A stretch of 6,835 bases of DNA from Odoribacteraceae bacterium (GCA_031267995.1 JAIRXZ010000040.1:1-6835), one strand, 5' to 3'; shown: positions 1 to 6,770, numbered from the stretch's first letter. The notes: a model not told the origin generated them from the sequence alone. Translations and numbers: made by a program.

Positions 1-267
1 ATCCTCGATGATGACGAGGGTGAAGGGTCGGGGGACGGGGGCGCGGTCGCCGGTGACGTTGGCCGTGATGTAGAGGGTGTCCTCCATGATGTCGGCGTCG
101 AGCATCATGAAGGAGAGGGTGGTGGAGTCGCGGGTGTAGGTCATGTTCCCGGAGGTGTACCGCTCGCCCAGCCAGAGGCGGGCGGAGATGTCGCGGTAGA
201 GATACTCTTCGTTCTCGCAGCCGACGAAGGCGAGGGCGGCGAGGAGGGCGTATATTGTTTTTTTCAT
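1..267 (-). CDS. DUF4843-type surface lipoprotein, N-terminal part (cut by window edge)
   Basis: Seen: an ATG at 267-265 opens a frame of 89 codons that runs off the left edge without a stop. The protein begins MKKTIYALLAALAFVGC, a short lipoprotein signal with the lipidated cysteine at residue 17, followed by acidic residues (ENEE) as in surface-exported Bacteroidota lipoproteins. Further on come a DSTTLSF stretch and a DTLYI...VTGDR stretch (about residues 47-75). Family knowledge: the pattern Cys-acidic-Tyr, then DS..SF, then DT..I.V..G.DR is typical of the DUF4843 lipoproteins that often follow susD, commonly with a PKD-like lipoprotein next. Their biochemical role is not established; a surface accessory or ligand-binding role is inferred. 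Only 10 bases separate it from the susD stop and no Shine-Dalgarno site is visible, so it belongs to the same transcript. It could instead be an unrelated accessory lipoprotein, since only the N-terminus is visible. Confidence 0.72.
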   Translation of the reverse strand, partial: MKKTIYALLAALAFVGCENEEYLYRDISARLWLGERYTSGNMTYTRDSTTLSFMMLDADIMEDTLYITANVTGDRAPVPRPFTLVIIED

Positions 268-277
268 GTGGCTGGTT

Positions 278-1711
278 TTAAAATCTATTTCCAAATTCAA
301 TTTCTTCGGCGGGGATGGGGAGGGTGTACCGCGTCTTGTCGTAATTGCCGGGGATGTTGGCCATCTGGTCGGCATCCAGGCGTTTGTAGTAATAGAACAG
401 GATGCCCTCGGCGATAAACTCGCGGCGATACTCCTGGAGGATCTCGGCGCGGGTGTCGTCGGCGGTGGCCGCGGCGGGCAGGAGGATGTCGCACTCGCGA
501 TGTGCCTTCAGCTCGTTGACGAGGAGGCGACTCTTTTCAGGATCGACGGTCAGCGAGGCCTCGGCGGAGATAAGGTACAACTCCGGCAGGCGAATGAGGG
601 GGAGGCGGTTGGCGAGCGAATCGGGGTACCCTTCGGGCTGCGCCAGCTTGGTATTGTATCGCCGTTGATCGGTACGGGGCGCTGTCCAGGCGAACAGTTC
701 GCGCCAATCGTCGGCGGTGGGGAAGAGCGCCTCCACGTCGGCATTGCTGAACTGCAGGAGGTGGCTGGAGTTCAGTCCCTCCTCGCGAAGTCGGTTGGCG
801 GTATACTCGCTGAGGCGGGGGATGTGGAGGGCGAATACTTGCTCCGAGGAGTAGGTGGCGTCGCGAACGGTGGGGTCGGTGACAACAATCCTGTCATCGC
901 GCGTCCAGGGGAATTTGCCGGCGTTAATCACCTCGTCGGCGCAGAGGGCGGCGTTGGGGAGATCGGCCTTGTAGAGGTAGACCCGCGCCAGGACGGCCTT
1001 GACGGCGTAGTAGTTGAGGCGGAAGCGGCGTTGGAGCAGGTAGCCATCGTCCGTGTTGGCGGTGATTTGCCTGCCGGTGATGATGGGATCGGTGTCGTGC
1101 AGCAGCGCGGCGGCCTGGTTGAGGTCGACGAGGATGCTGTCGATGACGGCGGCGACGGTGTACTCCGGGGTGATTTGGTTGGTGTACCGCGTGACGTAGG
1201 GGATGGCGAACGCGTTTGGATCCATCTTGTACGAGGGGGCAAACAACCGCAGGAGATCGAAGTGGATGAAGGCGCGAAGTCCCAGCGCCTCGGCGAGGAT
1301 GATGTCGCGATTGTCATCGGTGAACAGGGCGGGGTCGGCGGCGCGGGTGTTCTCCACCAGGCTGTTGATGTTGGCGATGGCGTTGTAGGACGATTGCCAG
1401 ATGTTGTTGATGGTGGTTTCCAGCTGGGCATTGGTATAGTCGCCGTCGCGGGCGTAGGTGTACTCGCCGGTGCCGACGTAGGTGTAGACATTGCCGAGGA
1501 CGTCCACGAGTCCGAAGGTCATCTCGCAGCCGTACATGGCGGAGCTGATCATCTGGATGTAGGCGTTGTAGAGGACGTCCTTGTACCCGGCCTCGCGGCT
1601 GTAGAGGACGTCGGCCTCGATCTGCGCCTTGGGTTTGACGTCGAGCCACCGCTCGCACGCCGTGTTGAGGAGCAGCGCGGCCAGGATGATGGGGAGGAAA
1701 TATTTTTTCAT
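278..1711 (-). CDS. SusD/RagB family outer-membrane nutrient-binding lipoprotein
   Basis: Surface lipoprotein that forms the lid on its SusC partner and hands ligand to it; ligand unknown. Seen: 477 residues, within the usual range for the family. A lipoprotein signal ends at NTAC with cysteine 19; the residue at -3 of the lipobox is Asn, a little unusual, with a Leu run before it. The N-terminal region has the helical pattern ending in RAFIHFDLLRLFAP (146-159), the conserved SusD segment. The C-terminal region has LPLIRLPELYLISAEAS (370-386), then EYRREFIAEGILFYYYKRLD (427-446), matching the family's R.EF..EG..FY.LKR signature, and LPIPAEEI (464-471). It stops six residues after this motif, a slightly short tail. 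The start ATG at 1711-1709 lies 18 bases after the susC stop in an A-rich spacer without a Shine-Dalgarno site. Codons favour C in the third position (GTC, CTC, CGC), unlike fecR. Family assignment is secure. Confidence 0.95.
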   Translation of the reverse strand: MKKYFLPIILAALLLNTACERWLDVKPKAQIEADVLYSREAGYKDVLYNAYIQMISSAMYGCEMTFGLVDVLGNVYTYVGTGEYTYARDGDYTNAQLETTINNIWQSSYNAIANINSLVENTRAADPALFTDDNRDIILAEALGLRAFIHFDLLRLFAPSYKMDPNAFAIPYVTRYTNQITPEYTVAAVIDSILVDLNQAAALLHDTDPIITGRQITANTDDGYLLQRRFRLNYYAVKAVLARVYLYKADLPNAALCADEVINAGKFPWTRDDRIVVTDPTVRDATYSSEQVFALHIPRLSEYTANRLREEGLNSSHLLQFSNADVEALFPTADDWRELFAWTAPRTDQRRYNTKLAQPEGYPDSLANRLPLIRLPELYLISAEASLTVDPEKSRLLVNELKAHRECDILLPAAATADDTRAEILQEYRREFIAEGILFYYYKRLDADQMANIPGNYDKTRYTLPIPAEEIEFGNRF

Positions 1712-1729
1712 GTATTCGTGTATTTGATG

Positions 1730-4700
1730 TTAAAACATGGCTTGCAGGGAGAGGGAGAAGGAGCGGGCAAAGGGGTAGGAGGTGCCCCGCTCGATCCTGA
1801 CGGAGGACAACCTGGCGACGTCGCTCATGTCAAACGACAGGCGCAGCCGACTGAACCCGGCGCGGCGGACGCGCTCCAGGCGGTCGAGGTCGTAGGAGAG
1901 GTTGATGGAGGAGAGCGTCCACTCGTTTTGGTCTTCGATAAACCGCTGGGTGCTCCGGGTGGTGGAGGTGTTGGTGATGTCCTTGAAGCGGCTGATGTCG
2001 CCCGGCACGCGCCAACGGTCGGAGAACACGCGGCGGTCGACGTTGTAGCGGGTGTCGGCGTTCTCCACCTTGTCCACGAGGGTTTGGTTGTAGATCTGCC
2101 CGCCGAACAGCCAGGTCATTCCCATGTTGAGGCTGAAGCCCTTGTAGTCGAAATTGAGTCCGCTGTTCCCGCGGAGCGTCGGTTGGGTATCGCCGCAGGG
2201 GGCGACGTCGTCGGCGCTCCACGTGTGGGTGATGGTGCCGTCCTGGCGGACAAAAATTTCGCGTCCGCTGGCGGGATCGATGCCGTAGGAGGGCACCGCC
2301 CAGATGGCGCTCATCGATTGTCCCTCCACGTAACGGACAAAGGGGCGATTGGTGGCGTTGCCCAGCTGTTCCTCGTTCATGGTGGCCAGGAAGTTGGAGA
2401 TCTTCTGCACGCGGTTGGCGTTGTGCGCCCCGGCGGCGTAGAGGCTGAGGAAACCGTTTTTGCCCCCGTCCCAGGCACGGTAAGTAACGCGGAACTCCTG
2501 ACCGGCATTGCGGGTCTCGCCGAGATTCTCCTTGTAATCGCGGAAGCCGGTGGAGGAGGGGAGGGTGACATCCGTCAGCAGGTCGTCGGTGTACGAGCTA
2601 TAGAGGTCGGCGCGGATGGCCAGGCGGCGTTTAAACAGCGTCAGGTCGAGGCCAATGCTCTGGTCGTACTTGCGTTGCCACTTCAGCCGGTCGTTTTCGA
2701 TCCCCATGAGGAAAGCGCCGTGGTGACCGAGGTAGGTATCCGAGCTGCTATAAGAAAAAGTGCTCTTGGACTGGTAAGAATTGAACGCCTGCGACCCGGT
2801 GAACCCGATGGATCCCCGCAGCCGGAACTGATCGAAGATGCCAAGGTCGCGCACGAACCCCTCGTTGTGCAGGTTCCATCCAAGCCCCAGCGACCAGAAG
2901 TTGCCCCACCGCCTGTCGCGTCCAAACTGCGAGGAGGCGTTGGCGCGCAGCGAGGCATCCAGCAGGTAGCGGTCGTCGTAGGCGTAGTTGAGGACGCCCA
3001 GCACGCCCAGGTCGCGGGTCGTATTTTCCGCCCCGACGGGTCGGCTATCCAGCAGGTATTGCCGCGCGAAAGTAATGTCGTCCAGCCAATCGTTGGGGAA
3101 CCCCTCGGTCACGAAATTGAGGTACCGGTTGGAAGCATGGTTGATATTCCACCCCACGTTGGTGAAGAAGAGGTGCTTGTTGACGTTGGCCGAGTAGGTG
3201 GCGTTGACATCCGCGGAGAGGATCAGGTCGGTGCCGTCGCCATAGATATACTGCCCCCTTCGCGGCGCCAGCTCCTCGCTGGTATAGGTAATAAAATCGG
3301 TGTGGCTGGCGGGATGGAAAATCTCGTGCCCGGCATCGTTCCTCGACACGCTGGCGCGCGCCGTCACCTTCAGCCCCGCGGAGGAGAGCCACTCGGCGTA
3401 GAAGTTATTCGTGATCTGGGCGTACTCCGTGAAGTCCTTCGTGTTGATGGTACTGTTCCACATCGGGTTGCCGAAGGGATCCGCGCCCAGGGCGGCGTTC
3501 TCCCCGGCGACGCGGGTGATCTGCCCCTTCTCGTCCCTGACCCTGAAATAGGGATTCATCCGGGCGTAGCTGGCAAAATTGCCGTAGGGCGAGTTGATCC
3601 CCTTATTATAGGAGACCTCCAGCTGGTCGCGGAACAAAAACTTCTCGTAGCGGTACGAAAGCGTCATGCTTCCGGTAATCGTATTGCGGTCTGACCCAAT
3701 CATCACCCCCTTCACGTTATTATAAGAGACGTCCACGCCATAGCGCAAAAACTGGTCGCCCCCCTCCAGGTACAGCACGTGCTTCTGCCCGACGCCCAGC
3801 CGCAGGGGTTGCGACAGCCAATCCGTGTTGACCCCCCGCAGCACCTCCTCCAGGATGCGGTTATAGTTCTCGTCCAGCGCGTACTGCCTGTCCGCGTACT
3901 CGTACTGCGTGCCCGACGGGACGTACCGCCTGGCATTCCGCTCCACCTCCAGCTTCTCCGCCGCGTTGGTAAGATTATAGCTGCTCAGGTCGGGAGCGGT
4001 GACGTTCATATTGGCCGTGTAGGTGGCGCGCAGCTTCCCCGGCTCCGGTCGGTGCGTCTCGATCACCACCACGCCGTTGGCCGCCTTGAAGCCGTAGATC
4101 GCCTTCGCCGCGGCGTCCTTCAGCAGGGTGACGCTCTCCACGCGGCTCATGTCGAGGTCGATCACCTTCGTCAGCGTCACCTCGAAACCGTCCAGGACAA
4201 ACAGCGGCTGGTTGGGATCCGTCCGGTACTCGCCCCGCAAATCGGGAAAACCGGACTGCCCGCGCAGCTCGATCTGCGGCGCGCGGTTGGGATCCGACCC
4301 GTTCTCCAGATTTTCGACGATATGAAACGACGGATCCAGGTTCTTAATACTTTGCAGCACGTTGCCATTCCCCACGCGCCGCAATTCCTGTTGCGTGAAC
4401 GTCTGCGCCGCGCCCGTGAAGCTCTCCGCCCGACGGGTGAAAATGCCCGTCACCACCACCTCCTCCAGCTCCGTCTCCACGTCCTTCATCACCACCATCA
4501 GCGGCTCGCCCGTGAAGGTCATCTCCCTCGTTTCCATGCCGATAAACGAAAACACCATCACCGGCCGCGCCTGCCCCACCACCACGAACACGAATCGTCC
4601 CTCCCTGTCCGTGGCCGTCCCCTGCTGTGTCCCCTTCAGCTGCACCGTCACCCCCACCAGGGGGGCATTATCCGTCCCGGTCACGCGTCCGGTCACCAGT

Positions 4701-5083
4701 ACCGTTTCGCGTTGCGGCTGCCCGGCGGGCACCACCAGCAGGTTATCCCCCTCGGCCACGAGTCCCAGCGAACTCCCCGCCAGGCACCGCTCCACCGCCT
4801 CCCGAACGGAGACGCCGGACAGCGCCAGCGTGATTCTCCCCCTCTCCTTCTCCACCACTTCCTTCTTGAAACTCACGCAATTATTCCCTTGTCTGTTAAT
4901 TTGCCGGAGCGCGTCCAGCAACGTCGCCTCGCGCAGCGTCACGCTAATCTCCCGCGTGTACGCCTGTCCTCGCGTCGGCAATCCCAGCAGCAGCGCCAGC
5001 ACCAGCAGGAACGACACCCGTCCCCCGCTTCCTCCCCTCCGCCAACGGGCGCGAGGGGCTTTCAAATGATCTGTTTTCTTCAT
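1730..5083 (-). CDS. SusC/RagA family TonB-dependent outer-membrane transporter with STN signalling domain
   Basis: Outer-membrane active importer, paired with the SusD encoded just downstream. Seen, over 1117 residues: an Arg-rich n-region and hydrophobic core (about 1-41, likely cleaved after GQA); an STN (secretin/TonB short N-terminal) domain at about 45-117; a CarboxypepD_reg-like beta domain at about 127-199; the linker EEVVVTG (207-213); the plug at about 214-346, with LFVLDGFE (294-301) and LLKDAAAKAIYG then NGVVVIET (about 320-343); and a 22-strand barrel to the terminal Phe. The STN domain marks it as a transducer that signals to an anti-sigma factor, matching the FecR gene upstream. 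An in-frame TAA at 5101-5099 rules out a longer start. A sense-strand AGGAGG (5116-5111) lies 27 bases from the ATG, too far for a normal ribosome site, and sits inside a potential hairpin. Odd points: the plug motif usually reading YGSRGANG is YGFKAANG here, and codon choice changes from G-ending to C-ending along the gene. Substrate unknown. Confidence 0.96.
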   Translation of the reverse strand: MKKTDHLKAPRARWRRGGSGGRVSFLLVLALLLGLPTRGQAYTREISVTLREATLLDALRQINRQGNNCVSFKKEVVEKERGRITLALSGVSVREAVERCLAGSSLGLVAEGDNLLVVPAGQPQRETVLVTGRVTGTDNAPLVGVTVQLKGTQQGTATDREGRFVFVVVGQARPVMVFSFIGMETREMTFTGEPLMVVMKDVETELEEVVVTGIFTRRAESFTGAAQTFTQQELRRVGNGNVLQSIKNLDPSFHIVENLENGSDPNRAPQIELRGQSGFPDLRGEYRTDPNQPLFVLDGFEVTLTKVIDLDMSRVESVTLLKDAAAKAIYGFKAANGVVVIETHRPEPGKLRATYTANMNVTAPDLSSYNLTNAAEKLEVERNARRYVPSGTQYEYADRQYALDENYNRILEEVLRGVNTDWLSQPLRLGVGQKHVLYLEGGDQFLRYGVDVSYNNVKGVMIGSDRNTITGSMTLSYRYEKFLFRDQLEVSYNKGINSPYGNFASYARMNPYFRVRDEKGQITRVAGENAALGADPFGNPMWNSTINTKDFTEYAQITNNFYAEWLSSAGLKVTARASVSRNDAGHEIFHPASHTDFITYTSEELAPRRGQYIYGDGTDLILSADVNATYSANVNKHLFFTNVGWNINHASNRYLNFVTEGFPNDWLDDITFARQYLLDSRPVGAENTTRDLGVLGVLNYAYDDRYLLDASLRANASSQFGRDRRWGNFWSLGLGWNLHNEGFVRDLGIFDQFRLRGSIGFTGSQAFNSYQSKSTFSYSSSDTYLGHHGAFLMGIENDRLKWQRKYDQSIGLDLTLFKRRLAIRADLYSSYTDDLLTDVTLPSSTGFRDYKENLGETRNAGQEFRVTYRAWDGGKNGFLSLYAAGAHNANRVQKISNFLATMNEEQLGNATNRPFVRYVEGQSMSAIWAVPSYGIDPASGREIFVRQDGTITHTWSADDVAPCGDTQPTLRGNSGLNFDYKGFSLNMGMTWLFGGQIYNQTLVDKVENADTRYNVDRRVFSDRWRVPGDISRFKDITNTSTTRSTQRFIEDQNEWTLSSINLSYDLDRLERVRRAGFSRLRLSFDMSDVARLSSVRIERGTSYPFARSFSLSLQAMF

Positions 5084-5105
5084 AATTTCGAACGTTTTTT
5101 ATTTG
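5075..5105 (+). promoter_or_regulatory. Candidate Bacteroidota-type promoter for an antisense RNA
   Basis: On the + strand there is TTTC (5075-5078), 19 bases, then TTTATTTG (5098-5105). The known Bacteroidota housekeeping pattern is TTTG, 19-21 bases, TAnnTTTG, so each half has one mismatch and the spacing is right. A transcript would begin around 5110-5112, exactly where the first hairpin of the fecR-susC gap begins. The region is AT-rich in a GC-rich neighbourhood, so a chance match is possible. Confidence 0.33.
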
Positions 5106-5110
5106 ATTAT

Positions 5111-5166
5111 CCTCCTCGTCTTCGCGGGGAGGTGGCGGGGACATTCGCGTGTCCCCGTTTTTCTTT
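5111..5166 (+). ncRNA. Candidate cis-antisense small RNA in the fecR-susC gap
   Basis: Seen on the + strand: hairpin 1, CCTCCTCG (5111-5118) with CGGGGAGG (5125-5132), 8 pairs including one G-U and a six-base loop; three bases; hairpin 2, CGGGGACA (5136-5143) with TGTCCCCG (5150-5157), 8 pairs and a six-base loop; then a T tract. In hairpin 1 the G-U pair exists only in the + strand RNA; the same place in the minus-strand mRNA is a C-A mismatch, which favours the + strand as the structured product. A promoter-like element ends six bases before hairpin 1. The RNA would be about 55 bases and fully complementary to the 5' leader of susC. Cis-antisense small RNAs that repress Sus-type loci are known in Bacteroides, so a repressor role is inferred by analogy. 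No expression evidence is available. Confidence 0.42.
5136..5166 (+). terminator. Rho-independent terminator on the + strand (antisense to the operon)
   Basis: A perfect 8-bp GC-rich stem (5136-5143 with 5150-5157, loop TTCGCG) is followed at once by TTTTTCTTT (5158-5166). Read on the minus strand the hairpin is followed by GC-rich sequence, so it would not terminate the operon mRNA. No + strand protein gene lies to its left, so it must serve an antisense transcript or insulate fecR from antisense read-through. The T tract overlaps the fecR stop codon. Confidence 0.72.
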
Positions 5167-6313
5167 AATAGACGTGCACCTCCCGGCCGCGAATCTCGAA
5201 ACGGGGGCCTCCCAGCAGGGTCAGCGTGCGCAGGACGCCCGCCAGGTCTTCGTTCCGATCGATCCGTCCGGTAAACGTGTGTTGCCGCGCGAGGCTCTCC
5301 CGGTCAAAGAACACGCGGACGTCGTACCATCGCGCCAGCATCCGCATCACCACGTCCAACTCGTCCTCGTTCAGCATGATAATACCGTCCCGCCACAGCG
5401 ATCGCGCCGTGATATCCACCTCCCGCGTCTCCGCGTCCCCCTCTCCCGGTCGCCACGCGGCCTCCATCCCCGGCCGCAGCAGCACCCCCGACGGCGCCCC
5501 GGCCACCAGCACTTCCAGCCTCCCGGACACCAGCGTGGCCTTGTGCACCGGCTCGTCCCCGTAGGCAAACACGTTGAACGACGTCCCCAGCACCCGCGCC
5601 CGCACCCCACCGGCATGGACGATGAACGGCCACGACGCGTCGTGCTCCACCTCGAAAAAGGCCTCACCCTCAAGCGAAACCTCCCGCGTGTCACCGCCGA
5701 ACGACACGGGGTACTCCAGCCGCGACTCCGAGTTCAGGAACACCCGCGTCCCGTCGCTCAGGATGACCGAAAAGATGCCCCCGACGGGCACTATCAGCGT
5801 GTTACGCCCCGGCGTCCCCCCCGCGATCCCCTCACCGACCGTCGCGTACGCCGCCTCGCCACCGGAAAAGGTGATGTCCGCGTGAGCTGTCACCAGCACC
5901 GTGTCCCGATTCTCGAAACTGAGCCTCCGGCCGTCCTCCAGCACCAGGATCACCTTGCTCCGTCCCGGCTCCACCGCCGCCGCCGCCGCGTCGTCCGTCC
6001 CCTCGCCTCCCGACATCGCCCACCAGCCGAGGCCAATCGCCAATGCCACGCCGGCCGCCAGCGCCGTCGCCTGTCGCCACGATGCCATCCCTTTTCGCCG
6101 CGCCGCCGTTTCTCTCGTCGCCCGCCGTAACCTTCTCCATTGCAGCTTTTGGTCAGAGGAAGCGATGACCTTCTCGAACTCGCCGAGATGCCACTCCTCG
6201 CCGTTCGTCCACCGGCGCAGCGTCTCCTCCTCTTCGGGCGTCAACGCCTGCCGCGCGACGTCCCGCTTGAGGATCAGGTTGGCCACTTTCAATGCTTTTT
6301 CCGTATTGCGCAT
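5165..6313 (-). CDS. FecR-family anti-sigma factor (inner membrane, DUF4974 C-terminus)
   Basis: Inner-membrane regulator that holds an ECF sigma factor and transmits the signal from the STN domain of the partner SusC. Seen, over 382 residues: a cytoplasmic N-terminal region (1-79) with an LTPEEEETLRRW segment (24-35), the usual sigma-binding part; one membrane segment at about 82-100; a low-complexity Ala linker; the FecR domain at about 173-270 with LSDGTRVFLNSESRLEYP (185-202), LEGEAFFEV (214-222) and LGTSFNVFAY (242-251); and a DUF4974 domain at about 313-382, from LNEDELDVVMRMLARWYDV to IRGREVHVY. All expected parts are present, so it looks intact. It ends 81 bases before susC. The start ATG (6313-6311) has an AGGAG 18 bases upstream, too far to be a normal ribosome site. 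No ECF sigma gene lies in the 522 bases upstream within the window, although these are normally adjacent. Codons favour G in the third position (GTG, CTG, CGG, TCG). Confidence 0.94.
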   Translation of the reverse strand: MRNTEKALKVANLILKRDVARQALTPEEEETLRRWTNGEEWHLGEFEKVIASSDQKLQWRRLRRATRETAARRKGMASWRQATALAAGVALAIGLGWWAMSGGEGTDDAAAAAVEPGRSKVILVLEDGRRLSFENRDTVLVTAHADITFSGGEAAYATVGEGIAGGTPGRNTLIVPVGGIFSVILSDGTRVFLNSESRLEYPVSFGGDTREVSLEGEAFFEVEHDASWPFIVHAGGVRARVLGTSFNVFAYGDEPVHKATLVSGRLEVLVAGAPSGVLLRPGMEAAWRPGEGDAETREVDITARSLWRDGIIMLNEDELDVVMRMLARWYDVRVFFDRESLARQHTFTGRIDRNEDLAGVLRTLTLLGGPRFEIRGREVHVY

Positions 6314-6410
6314 GATGTTTTTCGTAGAAATCTCCTGACGGGAGGAAACGGGTGAACGTCCGGGAATATTTAACAGGAATAAACACCTTTAAGACACCCC
6401 TAAGGTTTCG

Positions 6411-6452
6411 CGTCACCCCCGTTTCGCCCCTCGTCACCCCCGTTTTGCCCCT
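6411..6452. repeat. Tandem pair of 21-bp repeats, 20/21 identical
   Basis: Two adjacent 21-base units (6411-6431 and 6432-6452) begin CGTCACCCCCGTTT and differ only at unit position 15 (C or T). A third, poorly matching unit beginning CGTTAC follows at 6453. The sequence is unrelated to the palindromic core of the main array but has the same period. It shares the string CGTCAC with the spacers of that array, though in a different phase. Confidence 0.8.
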
Positions 6453-6476
6453 CGTTACACCGAAAACGTCCCGCCC

Positions 6477-6539
6477 TATGCCTGTAACGCCACGCCATAC
6501 AGCAGCTGGCCATGGCGCAACAGCTGTAGGGAGTCACGT
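6477..6539. repeat. Decayed 21-bp units continuing the array to the left
   Basis: Keeping the 21-bp phase of the main array, the unit at 6519-6539 has core AACAGCTGTA (still containing the palindrome ACAGCTGT) and spacer GGGAGTCACGT without the final T-phase change. The unit at 6498-6518 has TACAGCAGCT followed by GGCCATGGCGC, matching the last unit of the array at 15 of 21 positions. The unit at 6477 is only a weak match (TATGCCTGTA). The first two are convincing because they are in register; the third is doubtful. Confidence 0.6.
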
Positions 6540-6770
6540 TACATATGTAGGGCGTCACGCTACATATGTAGGGCATCACGTTACATATGTAGGGCATCAC
6601 GTTACATATGTAGGGCGTCACTCTACATATGTAGGGCGTCACGTTACATATGTAGAGCATAGCGTTACATATGTAAGGCGTGGCGTTACATATGTAGGGC
6701 GTGGCGTTACATATGTAGGGCGTTGTGTTACATATGTAGGGCGTAGCGTTACATATGTAGGGCATGGCGC
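6540..6770. repeat. Array of eleven 21-bp units with invariant palindrome TACATATGTA
   Basis: Cores start at 6540, 6561, 6582, 6603, 6624, 6645, 6666, 6687, 6708, 6729 and 6750, exactly 21 bases apart. All eleven cores read TACATATGTA, a perfect 10-bp palindrome. The 11-base spacers follow GGGCGTCACGT in units 1-5 and a GGC, AGC or TGT variant at spacer positions 7-9 in units 6-11, with scattered changes. A 21-bp period is two turns of B-DNA, so every palindrome faces the same side. Known structures with this geometry include operator arrays, plasmid iterons and partition sites. None can be assigned, because no replication, partition or regulator gene is visible. The copies could also pair with each other in RNA or single-stranded DNA. 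The repeats are certain; the function is unknown. Confidence 0.97.

Noticed and set aside
266..3694. Very long + strand open frame (1142 codons) opposite susD and susC
   Set aside because: It is an antisense shadow of GC-rich genes. Its translation is a low-complexity Val/Gly/Ala/Asp/Glu mixture with no domain or signal peptide, while the minus strand encodes unmistakable SusC and SusD.
4894..4901. TTAATTTG on the + strand as an alternative promoter for the antisense RNA
   Set aside because: The -7-like element matches well but no TTTG-like element lies 19-21 bases upstream; the nearest TTG is 27 bases away. The element at 5075-5105 has correct spacing and a better placed start.
3779..6130. 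Second long + strand open frame (783 codons) opposite susC and fecR
   Set aside because: Its translation is rich in Arg, His, Pro and Gln with no recognisable domain, and the minus-strand genes explain the same DNA fully. The + strand terminator at 5136-5166 also lies inside it.
6331..6343. Short CTCC/GGAG inverted repeat in the fecR leader
   Set aside because: The stem is only four base pairs and there is no T tract on either strand, so it is not a credible terminator or riboswitch.
6314..6480. Possible remnant of an ECF sigma gene before fecR
   Set aside because: Reading the minus-strand frames shows no sigma region 2 or region 4 motif, and the DNA is repeat-like and low in coding character.
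6400..6765. Minus-strand open frame with a PYICNAT-type repeat, which also stays open to the right edge
   Set aside because: It follows from the repeat period in the same way. The flanking residues resemble no known protein, and the variable residues change without any pattern of conservation.
6540..6770. CRISPR array
   Set aside because: The invariant part is only 10 bp and palindromic, and the 11-bp spacers are near-copies of one another rather than unique. No cas gene is present.
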